Shown here: in pieces, positions 51,969 through 61,923 of the stretch
Layout: the number at the start of each line of letters is the position of its first letter
How positions within the stretch are numbered: position 1 is the first letter of the stretch
Source of the DNA: Dactylonectria macrodidyma
Lineage: Eukaryota; Ascomycota; Sordariomycetes; Hypocreales; Nectriaceae
Length of the DNA: 64,000 nt
Reading direction: 5' to 3'
Assembly: GCA_020744425.1 (NCBI GenBank)
Contig: JAGMUV010000016.1
Span: 124,001-188,000, forward strand
The notes under the pieces: model-generated
The model's input: the letters and a program-made list of their open reading frames with translations, nothing else
The model's database searches: none
Told to the model about the DNA's origin: nothing
Program-made: the position numbers and the translations under genes

Positions 51969-53532
51969 GTCTGGAGCTTTCCTTACTGCCTCCAGATGTG
52001 GAAGCGGTTTCCCGAGGTTATCAGCTTCGATAACGCATATAACACCAACCGCTTCAAGCTTCCCTTGTTTCAAGCAACGGGACAGACATGCCTTAGGTCT
52101 GTCTATAACGCTGCCTTCGGTCTGATCGACAACGGGAGGAGAGAAGGGTTCCAGTTCCTCCCCGAGAGCATTCGGCAGCTAGCAGAGCAGCACTCCATCC
52201 GACAACCGGATGTGATCATCACCGATTTCGACAACCAGATGAAAGCCGCATTAAACGATCAGTTTCCTGATGCACAGCAGCAGCTGTGTATCCACCACAT
52301 CAATTCGAACGTCCTACTTAAGTCAAAGCAAAAGTGGGTTAAGGGCCGCAACAGCAGCAGCAGTAGCAGTCCTGATAGCACCGACGAGGAGGCATCTGCC
52401 CCACAGCCACAGGCTCAACTAAGCCCTCAAGACCGTGAGTTCGTCCATACGCCGACAACCGAGACAATCCCTCATAGCTATCGAGGAGTTCTCATGATGT
52501 GGAAGCTCGTCTTATTCGCCGAGACCGAGGAGGCTCACGAGAAGGCATGGGTAAACCTCTGTGAAGAGTTTGACGACCAGAGAGCTAGCCTGCGGTATCT
52601 CTATGGAACTTATGCTCACCAGGGCCCAGTGGGCCCGCTGTTTTATCCGGAAGTATCGCAACTTCGGCCTCCGCGTCACATCTGGGACGGAAGCAAGCAA
52701 CAACAACATTAAGAGCTATCTTCTGAATGGTATGAGCCATCTCTATCGGCTAATCGAGGCTATGCAGGACATGATGAAGGACCAGGAGCGAGATTTCAAC
52801 GACGCCTGCGCAGCGGACGAGGTACTTACAGCGCGAGAGTACATGGGGCCCGGCTCGGAGTATCTGGGCGAACTCCGGACAGCACTCTCTTCGAAAGGTC
52901 TCGGGTTGATTACGAAACAGTATCGGCTAGCAAGGAAAGCAATGCCGACGAGCAAGAATCCGTTCCCCGACCCTCTTGGGGGTTGCAATGAGGACTGCTC
53001 GGTTTCGACCGAACTTGGTATCCCCTGTTGCCACAAGATCTACCCAAAGCTGGGGAGTGGCACGCCTTTCACTAAGTGGGAGGTCCATCCGCGGTGGCGC
53101 CTACGAGAGTCGTCCTCTCGAGATCCATACCGACGAATCCTCGACCCTAGGATCGCCACTGCTCTCCGTGGCAGACCTAAGAACACCCCGCAGTCTCTTC
53201 CAGCGCGGCTAGCCTTCGAGGCAAGAAGCCAACCTAGTAGCCAGCCAGCCAGAAAATCAGCAAGCCAGGTAGCAGGGCGCAGACGAGGTCGACCAGCAGG
53301 ACGTCTCTACAAGTCAACACTACCTAGGCTTGGGATGGAAACGAGCCAACAGGCCAGTAACTCATCCAGACGCCAGACGCGCAGACGGTCAGCTGTTCTT
53401 GGAGCCGGAAGAACCACAGGAGTACGTGCCAGCGGACGGAAGACGCAACCTAGCATTCGCAGGCAAAGGAGTCAGTGGGAGCTGCTTGACAGCGACGAGG
53501 ACGTTCTTTCTTCTATAGTAGTTAGAGAATAG
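51966..53532 (+). pseudogene. MULE transposase relic 2, 5'-truncated and frameshifted
   Basis: Closely similar to the C-terminal two thirds of the MULE protein at 29900-32818. It starts in the catalytic domain (VWSFPYCLQMWKRF, ISFDNAYNTN, VIITDFDNQMKAAL) exactly where the hAT element ends. It shifts frame near 52612, where TATG replaces TATATG (two bases lost), and continues with RAQWARCFIRKYRNFG, the SWIM finger (CNEDCSVSTELGIPCCH) and a long basic Arg/Ser-rich tail. The FAR1-like N-terminus is gone. No MULE terminal repeat was found on either side. Confidence 0.85.
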
Positions 53533-53955
53533 ATATATAGATAGCTGTACTCCAGGGCGTCCTGGAATTGGCCTTCTTCTTATTGAAAACAAGGCCCTGT
53601 TTTGATGTACGCCGAAGACGCGTTGTTAAGAGAGCTAGCTTCACCGCCTTTGCGCGGATGTACCTGTGGGTCAAAGGAAATAAAGAGCGAATCAGAGGCT
53701 ATAGAAGTCATGCCTGTGTAAGAGTCATGCCTGTGTAGCCATTCTTCATGCCGGTGTAGCAATTGCCTTCTTTTGGCCTCGCTTGACTCTCCCTGACAGG
53801 CCTGCTTGAAGGCCAATTTCTCCAAGTGTTCAGTCTCCTATCCTCAGCAGCTGAAGCGTGGTCTGTCAAAATGAGGCAGTGTTGTGTTAGTATTTTCTAG
53901 TTCTGGCTGTTAGTATGTTAATTCTCCTCCTTTTAGCCAGTGTGACACGGGTCTA
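53533..53955. other. Intergenic stretch between the MULE relic and piggyBac-like element 3
   Basis: No gene. A short motif TCATGCCTGTGTA recurs with variation three times around 53708-53760. Confidence 0.45.
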
Positions 53956-56199
53956 TCCCATCGAGTGCGGATGGACCCCATTTTCGCCAAGGGCGGGGTA
54001 AAGCCAATCAGGGCTTATGGGACCACTAGAATAATCGAATCATATGCTAAGATTCAGGGTACCTCGATTCCTCTATAGATTTTGGGTGTGCCAGAGGTAC
54101 CAACAATCTCCATCAGTACATAGCGGTACGTTACAGTCTAAGCAGCCTTTTCGAGTCTTTTTTCGCTGTTGCGGCTGTTGAGTGAGGCTATTCCTAGATA
54201 CCTCACTTAGAGCCTGGCGTTTCTTCCTCCTGCCGCAATAGGTGCAAGGCGAGTTAACCCCCCTTGATCCCTTGCGATGGTGCTGCCAAGGAATAGATGT
54301 TTTCCTCTTATCTGAAGCCCGTTGAGGTCGTGAAAGTCTTCGACCTCCTGCTAATGGTCCAAACTGTTGAATAAGCTGGGATGCAAGCAGTCGCCGCCAT
54401 TGATACTGGGTCTTAACCTTTTGCCACTCGGGCTTACCCCAGAGCTGCAGGAAGAAGCTATTTACAACGATCACTTCTAGTAGGAAATTCCAAGCAAGTG
54501 CCTGCCAGCCTCCTCGACGAATAGGGCGGTTATATTGATAATAGGACCTCATCTGGTCACTAATATCAACCCCATTCATCTTATGGTTATATTTATCAAT
54601 TGCCTCAGGCACCGGGAGGTTCTTCCGGACGTCTGGGCCGAAGGCTTCTTTCCGGGCAGCCCGCTTTCCAGCAGAGCTTCCGGCCGGCCGGCGCCGGAGA
54701 CGGATAACCTCCCGGCCGTCTCGGAAGACGGTTGTCAAGAAGAGGACAAGGGCGTTATCCTTCCAGGTGAATTGGTTGACCTATGAAGAGACAAATTGAT
54801 CAGTATGGAGATATCTATAGAAAGCAGTTTGCAATACCATACCTCCCCATCTAAGGTAGGGATGCAATGGATCTGACCCCAAGGAATACCCTGGCCTTCT
54901 GCTTCCTTCTCGGCGATGAGGATCTTATCTATCCCACTGTCTTTCCGGCAGGTCCCGGAAGCTCCGACCTGCTGCTTCCGGAGGGCCCGGAGAAGCCGTA
55001 CGGAAGCAAAGAGATTGTCTAGGAATACGTGGTAGACTGCAGCCGGAAGTAGGGTAATAAGTGTCGTTACAACCCGTTGCGTTGGCGTTAACGGGTCCCA
55101 CTTTGCGGCAGCTGCTCCAGCCTTGCTGCCTGCCGGCCGGGCCTGAGGGACTAGTCCGTATGGGCCCTTTCCGTGTACGTGCCAGAGCCACCGGAGGCAG
55201 TAGCCCGATTGGGCAAGGATCCAGACCTTGAAGCCGGTTGGGATCGGCTTCGTCGGTATTGTCGTCGTCTCTAGGGACCGGCCCGTAAACCGGACCATAG
55301 CCTCGTCAACGGTAAGGTCGGAGCCGGCTGTATAGAAGGAATCCCCAGTCTCCTGGATATGGGCTGACCACTCATTAACCTTCCGGTATATATCTGGCAT
55401 TCCGGCTTGGGCGGGGGCTTGGGCCCGGGCCTGGCGTTGACCTCCTGACTGGCTGGGCTGGAATTCAGAGGTATCAAAGATACGTAGCTGCCGGAGCAGA
55501 CTTTGGAAGCGGTCCCGGGAGATAAACCGGGTGAATAGATAGATAGGATCCTCCTTTTGCTGTTGAGTTGACCAATATCTTGATATTTGAGGTTCGCTAT
55601 GTATCCCCATATAAAGCAGGATTCCTAAGAAGAGGTAAATCTCATCTACAGAAGTCTTCCTCCGATCATACACTCTTGACCGTTTAGCCCGGGGACCTTC
55701 CTTAGATAACGGCGCTGCATTCGTCCATTGCACCCACCGCTCAATAAGGCCCCGGGGAACGTACCGGAGGAATAGGTCAAGCGGGGCTGCCGGCAGCTCC
55801 CGTATCTCTCGGGGCCGGGTCGGTACGTCAAAGGGTACGAAGGAGCCCGGCGGCCCGCGCTCGACAGCCGGAGGTTCGTGGGGCCGGACTGTGCTGTTAT
55901 CGCACCGCTCCGGCGTACAGTCGGCAGTGCAGGCGACAGCGAGGTCTTCAGGAAGGATCTCAACCACAATACAGCTCCGTACGGAAGCCCTGGAGGCACC
56001 GGAGGCATCAGAAGCATCAGAATCACTAGAAGACATCGCAGCATTGAACAAAATGATGGTTTTGGTGGTGACAGCAGGTAAGAAAACATAGGTGCAAATG
56101 ATGTTTCGTCATGTACTGATTGAAGTGCGGAGTAAAAGTGGGTATAAGAGTGGGTATTTTGGCCTTGGCGAAAATGGGGTCCATCCGCACTCGATGGGA
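53956..56199 (-). mobile_element. piggyBac-like element 3, intact
   Basis: 2,244 bp with ends TCCCATCGAGTGCGGATGGA and its complement; the inverted repeat is about 38 bp. TA lies outside on both sides (53954-53955 and 56200-56201). It encodes an undamaged transposase. All three piggyBac-like elements here end in TCCC/GGGA next to TA and none has the TTAA expected for piggyBac. Confidence 0.87.
54073..56051 (-). CDS. piggyBac-like transposase 3 (DDE_Tnp_1_7)
   Basis: Exons 56051-54843 and 54780-54073 with a 62-bp intron (GTATGG...TAG) give 638 residues. A Ser/Asp-rich N-terminus is followed by LPAAPLDLFLRYVPRGLIERWV and EIYLFLGILLYMGIHSEP, then the catalytic region with LTVDEAMVRFTGRS (first Asp), VYHVFLDNLFASVRLL (second Asp) and MNGVDISDQMRSYY (third Asp). 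The C-terminal Cys-rich zinc module has CTYCGRR, CLDCNVPLC and CWYLWH. These are the landmarks of piggyBac-family enzymes. All joins are in frame and no stop is seen. A second in-frame ATG at 56036 (MSSSDSD) is an alternative start. Confidence 0.88.
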
Positions 56200-56276
56200 T
56201 ACGTTCTTTCTCAATAGCCTCTCGTGCTAGGGACTGTCAGGAAAGTCGCAATTGCAGTGCGTCTCTAACCCTCACC

Positions 56277-56744
56277 TCAGGCCACAGCAACTTCATCAGA
56301 AAAGGTCCATTTCTCCCAAAAATCGATAGACATGTGAACATAGCGTCTTACAAAGCGTAGGCGTTTTCTGGCTGTTTCCTCGCTAATGAACGGTCTCACA
56401 AGTGACCGGAAGTGCATAATGCCTTCCTTTCGAAGGAATGTAAGTGCAGTCTTCCTACAGCAGCTCAATTCGGCCTCCTCAATCAATTCATGTATTTAGA
56501 TATGAGAGTCTTGACCTATTACTCGCAGTATCTGTCTCTTTTCCCGGTCTCCTAGCTTAGGCGGGCGACCGCACCTGGGTTGGTCACGACCACTCTGTTG
56601 TTCTTGGTACCGCCGGACGATGCCGTAAATCGAGTGCCTCGTAACTCCTTCCTCGCGTGCGATCTTGACTGCGGGAACGCCCGAATTGTACCTCCAAACA
56701 ATCCTCGTCCTCGTATGAGGAGAATGATGTATCTGCGACACCAT
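56277..56744 (-). pseudogene. Tc1/mariner-type transposase fragment
   Basis: From ATG at 56744 the frame gives a helix-turn-helix N-terminus (RTRIVWRYNSGVPAVKIARE, then VTRHSIYGIVRRYQE) and the GRPPKLGDREKRQI GRPR-type linker. There is one TAA (after QDSHI, near 56494), then IHELIEEAELSCC, and the frame stays open to FWEKWTFSDE, which has the position of the first catalytic Asp. It ends there, so the other catalytic residues and the element ends are lost. The TAA could be CAA-derived. Confidence 0.75.
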
Positions 56745-57585
56745 TCAGACTTGAATTGGTGGTGCAATGGGCTGTTGAAGCTGATGATGATTTTGGTGAA
56801 GGTATCACGGAAAGCGGGGTACGGAAAAATATGACGTAACTCTTGGCGCCCCGCGCTGTACCTTATGCCTAAGGCCCGATCCTTCTCCCGACGTCGATAC
56901 AATTCCAAACGCCCAATCGACTTTCTAAGGAACGAACAAACTGATTCCTACCTCCCTACCATCACCCATTTTTTCCTGTTCTGTAATTCCCTAGCATAAG
57001 GTACGCCACACCTTACTGTACCGTCAATATCCACGCGACACGCATTAATCGCCCTAGCACAAGCACAAACACAAGCACAAGGAGAAGACGCATCAACCTG
57101 CCCGCTTTTAAATAACCCGTCACCGGCTGCTAGAAGTACTTGCGCTTCCGTTATCTTTGCACCATCGATCCTGGGGTACAACTAAACCCGTCCCCACATA
57201 CGCCCGCTATTTGCCACCACCCCTCGGGCTCGCAGCATCACCGCTCTCCCGTCTGCCAAAACTTGGCCTTGTTCCATCCATATCGTTTGTGTGTTCGGCT
57301 AGTCACCTTGTCTCTTTGATTGCCTGTTTACACAAAGAACACATCACCTACATATAAATCCTCAAGCCGCTTGACCCCTCTCCAAGCCGACCTGTTTCCC
57401 TTCAAGCACTGGCCGCCAGCTTACTTTGCTTCCGCGTCACCGCAAAAGCTCCCGGATAATTCGAGGCTGGACCGGCGCTTCGCAATTCAACCTGCATTCT
57501 GGCGTCACGCGCTCTTCGCCTCGCCGGCCTCGCTGTAGGCCTTGGCTTGAGCGCCTTGACGACCTACCGGCGCAGCCAGCCGCGG
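56745..57585. other. Intergenic region upstream of the RING gene
   Basis: No further gene is supported. A short ACAAGCAC repeat lies near 57057-57080. The 57160-57585 part is pyrimidine-rich and probably holds the promoter and 5' leader of the RING gene. Confidence 0.45.
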
Positions 57586-59113
57586 ATGGCTTCCCAAGCT
57601 GATGACCACCCTGGCCACCTCGATGCGACCACCAGCCGCGCGGTCGTCTATTGCCACGCATGCTCCCATGAATGGTATCGAGACGAGCATGGCCTAGAAT
57701 GTCCCGAATGTGGTGGCGACATTACTGAAGTTGTACGTTATATCATCTCTTCCTTTCCTTGCTTCTTTCTGTTGCTAACGAACTCACCAGGTTGAGCCTG
57801 ATAACGATCCCCGCGATCTGGAGCACCAGTCTTCTGCATCCACCTCCCCCGAACCGGGCCGCCGCCGATTTCACGACGAAGATGATTCCGAGGGCGAACG
57901 CGATGAGTACTTTAGACCCCACGGTTTCCATTACGGCCCAAATCAAACACACCACAATCCCGGTGTAGACGCCGTTCTCGAGCGCCTCATCGATATGCTC
58001 CAAGGGTTTAGGCCGCTCTCAGGCCCCATGCATCGGCCTGCGCCTTTCACCCACGATTACACCCGAACGCGAATTCAACGAACAACATTCACATCAGGAC
58101 CCTTCGGAGGCGGCACAACCTCCGTAACCATTGTGTCCGGACCACTTGTCGGCGGTCGACCGGGAGACGAACCTGGAAGTCGTTTCCCCGATCCTAGAGG
58201 TCCTGAGTTCTATCGGGGTCAAGAGCCAGATCCTTTTCAAGCGTATGCATCGTCCTTTCCAAATCGTCCTCAACGACCAGGAGGTTTACGGGTCACGAGC
58301 GTATCCATGACAATGGGCGCTAACAACCTATCCAGAATCATTTCAAATATCGTACGGGATATTCGCCCTCCTGAGGATGGCAACCGTGATGGTCCAGAGG
58401 GAGCCGGAGGTCGTCCTCCTCCTGGCTTCGCGAGAAGTCTGCACGACATTCTCTCCCTGTTCAACCCTGACAACGCCATGGCCGGCGATGCAGTCTATTC
58501 CCAGGAGGCTCTGGACCGAATCATTACCAGCTTAATGGAGGCGAACCCCCAGTCCAACGCGGCACCTCCGGCCACCGAAGAGGCCCTTAAGAACCTGACT
58601 CGAAAGGAGATGGACAAGGAGATGCTCGGGGCTGACGGAAAGACAGAGTGCACCATCTGCATTGATGAGATGATGGTGGGCGAAACTGTCATCTACCTAC
58701 CGTGCAACCACTGGTTTCACGAAGTGTGCGCTGTGCTGTGGTTGAAAGAGCACAACACTTGCCCAATCTGCCGAACGCCGATCGAGAAGAACGATGGCAG
58801 CAACAGAACTAACAGCAGCAATAACAACAACGATAACTCAAACCAAAACCGAGAAAGCTCTTCCGGGCCATCGCCGTTTCCACCCCGTTTTCCACCTCCA
58901 CCAGGTTCAGGGTCTGCCAGCACCCCGCCATGGCTATTCAATGCTGGCCTCAGAAGAACCTCTGGTGGACCTGGTGGTCGCCCAACATGGGAGTATCATC
59001 CGCAAAGCGATCCTAGCCATAATACATTCCCCAATGCTTTCCGCTTGTTGCAGGAAGACCGAGAGATCCGTCAGCAGATGGAGCAACAGAACAGGGAGCA
59101 AAACCGCGACTAG
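57586..59113 (+). CDS. RING-H2 E3 ubiquitin ligase with N-terminal zinc ribbon (RNF115/126-like)
   Basis: Exons 57586-57732 and 57791-59113 with a 58-bp intron give 489 residues. The N-terminal zinc ribbon, YCHACSHEWYRDEHGLECPEC (about residues 22-42), is of the type that binds ubiquitin in RNF115/RNF126. A Gly/Pro-rich disordered middle follows. The RING-H2 domain (about 335-375) is C-x2-C-x14-C-x-H-x2-H-x2-C-x10-C-x2-C, including LPCNHWFHEVC and NTCPICRTPIEK. A Ser/Asn-rich tail ends in EQQNREQNRD. It should transfer ubiquitin from an E2 to substrates in cytosolic quality control or trafficking; the exact role is inferred from the family. The start is the first ATG ahead of the ribbon. Codon pattern and gene form look like a normal conserved host gene, marking the edge of the main transposon island. 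Confidence 0.92.
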
Positions 59114-61923
59114 AACCGCGACTCAGACCGAGATCAGGTAGAGCAATGTTAGCAATGATCAGTTGAGATCAGTGATCAATGTTGGGCTGCGGGTTTCGGG
59201 TTAGAACATGCGTTCCAGAGGGTCGAGCGGGACATTAGAATGGAGCAAAAATCAGCCACAATGATACATAGAAACAAAAGTAATATAAATTGAGGGGAGA
59301 TTTTTGATTGATTAATATTTACGTGGCAACATCATTGGCAAGTTTTTTATTCTTTCATGAGACAGGAAGTGGAAGCACCAGAATGCACGCTGACAAAGAC
59401 CTTGTACGGTCGCACATTAAGGGATTTCCCGGTGATCCGCCGGATCCGGTGATCTGCCGGACTTACACTCACCTGCATTCCCGACATCAATCAAGAATAA
59501 CTCCACAACCATGGCTCCAAATCGTCTGAAATTCCAAGATTGCAAAACCAAATCCTGACTAATGTGAGATCCAAAAGTGAAATAATTCCTTTCGCTGAAA
59601 AATCGCGGGAGGATTTTCCGCATATAGTGTGGTGTGCTCTGGGTGTTGGAAGGTCATGAGATTATATATACCGGGTAGGTCTTACACCTTCTATAGTCGG
59701 AAACTGCAGATTCTTAGTATGGAGAGTGTGAGATAAGTGATGCAATTGGATTCTATCTCTTAGAGCCAGGGAGAACGCCATACATTTAACATGGCCCCCT
59801 TTTCACCAAAAACGGGCTTTAGGTCTATACTGAAGAGATTGGCAATCCCGGTTGGTTATCTCCAGCATACCATCAGTTGCAGCCGAGCAGCTGAATAGTG
59901 AGATTGGTTGCTTCCAACACTGGGTTTTTGCTATACCCCTCAACGTCACGCACATGACTGATTAAAGCGGCCCTGCTCCGGCCCTGCTCCTTTCTATGAA
60001 CGGAAATGGCAATTACGGAGACCAAGATCGGTGCGTAACCATAGGAGGTAGGTATATACACCCCGATCTGACGATCACGTCTCTGCGTTTTTGTTTCAGA
60101 GCAGGGCTGCTTTTTATCAGTCGAGGCTGCTAGGCTGACCGCGAGAGCAGGATTTCCCGTCCTGGTCTCTTCCCATCCCGGGCTTGGAACCAGGATTGGG
60201 CCGGATTCTAATTTCGTAGAACGAGATGGGACCAGCGCTCCTAATAGTCCAGACCAAAAACTGGACTATTAGTCCAAACTGCAGTCCAGACCAATAGTCC
60301 GTGGACTATTGGTCCAGTCTGCGTCTCTCGGATTGGACTGACGGTCCAGTCCGCGTCTCTTGGACTAGACTGACGGTCCAGTCTACGTCTCTCGAACTGG
60401 ACTAATGGTTCAGTCTGACTTCTACCAGACCGATCAGTAGTCCAGTCCGAGGATTGCAGACTAACAGTCTGACTAATAGTCTGTCCAAGATTCGGGGTGG
60501 CTCAGGCAGCGTCTTTCCAAATCTGTGGCCTGCTGCAGAGTGCCAATTCAACAACTACGCGATCCAACGCGTCCAACGCGTGACACGCGTTTGGTAAAAA
60601 TTTCGATGCACTGCTAAGATATGTTAGCCGGTACAGCCCAGCACTGCGTTAATCTATGGCAAACCAAGTATCATGCAACTGAAACTATCGGCCTAACAAG
60701 ATCCCAGAATTACATATTTCGGCCTGTTCAACAGCAACCTACTTTATAGCTTTGAATGGGCTACCTGGCCGATTTCCAGGAAGAATATCTGCAACGTGAG
60801 AGATGATAAAGTGCATGTTATCTGTTGCATTTTTGCCACTACGGCAAAAGGGAACGATCACTCCGCTAATGCGCAGTGCAGTAATGGCTTATATACTGGG
60901 TGTGACATTATCTGAGCGGCGAAAACCCGCCCGGTGGCGTTAAGAGATACCTGCCCCGCCATTACAGGTAGGTGGCATGCAAAGTACCCCCTATCCGGCG
61001 CATGTAGGGTAGGTTCGCTCGCGTAACGCACCTAGGCAAATCACTTGAGATGCTAGTAAACACGGCTGGTCTCTGCGTAAGAATCATATTTCATACTGGT
61101 TACGATATAGTCACTGAATCTACTGTGCTGAGAGCATCCGTCTGGTATCAATTCCATCATGATTAGAGATATATTCCCGAGTCGTCGATTTACAGTCAAG
61201 AGATGCATGTCATATCGTTTTTATCGACGAAGACGGGAGTCCGCTGGTCTTGTGGACCTGCGCCCAAGCCAACATACACCCCTGGACCGATGTGCCAGCG
61301 ACTTCGCAGATCCCCCGCATACCTTCACGTGGATGCTCAACTTCCGAGCCTCTGTCAACCTTACGTGCGCATGCCGAATAACGAACTCAAGAATCAATTC
61401 TAATCAGACACCAAGCTGTCGCGAGAAGAGCGCGAAACCGGCACGGGTGGAACAGTGCAACGACGATCCAAGGTTTTTCGTGAAGCATGACGGGATGTTG
61501 GCCCTCAGCGGCTGGTCATTGGTCAGCGGGCTATGAGCAGAGCCAAACTGGGAAATCGAAGGTGGGCCCAAGTTGTGGGTGCCAGGCGGACAGTTTCACG
61601 GTGGCCCCCAGAAGGAGAAATCGGTTGGTTGCTGAGCACGGGGAGTGAGATCTCAGATGAGTTGGGCCACAGATGCAGGATCCAACGCGTCCAACGATTG
61701 GAAGTGGATAGTTGATTGCGCACCCTGTGGCTTGGCCCGAATGACTACCGAAAATCATGTCAGGGTATTTGTACTCATCCACTCTCAAGAGTCCAGAATG
61801 GCCAGAGAGAAAGTCGTCTGCTACATAATCTCTGTGCGCACCACCATCGAAGCCGCCAGACAATTCTCTCCCACCGTGCTCTGTCATCACCACCGCTGCT
61901 GTCTACTTGCCATCCCCCAAATC
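59114..61923. other. Intergenic stretch between the RING gene and the hAT gene
   Basis: No gene supported. It contains a cluster of inverted GGACT/AGTCC repeats (60245-60490) and an 18-bp sequence, GATCCAACGCGTCCAACG, present at both 60561 and 61679 in the same orientation. It presumably includes the left end of the hAT element that encodes the gene at 61924, but I could not identify it. Confidence 0.4.
60245..60490. repeat. Cluster of GGACT/AGTCC palindromes with a 32-bp tandem unit
   Basis: Units of the form (T/C)GGTCCAGTCTGCGTCTCT followed by a GGACTGA-like end repeat three to four times from about 60317. They are flanked by more inverted copies such as GGACTATTAGTCC and AATAGTCC/GGACTATT. 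Confidence 0.7.
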
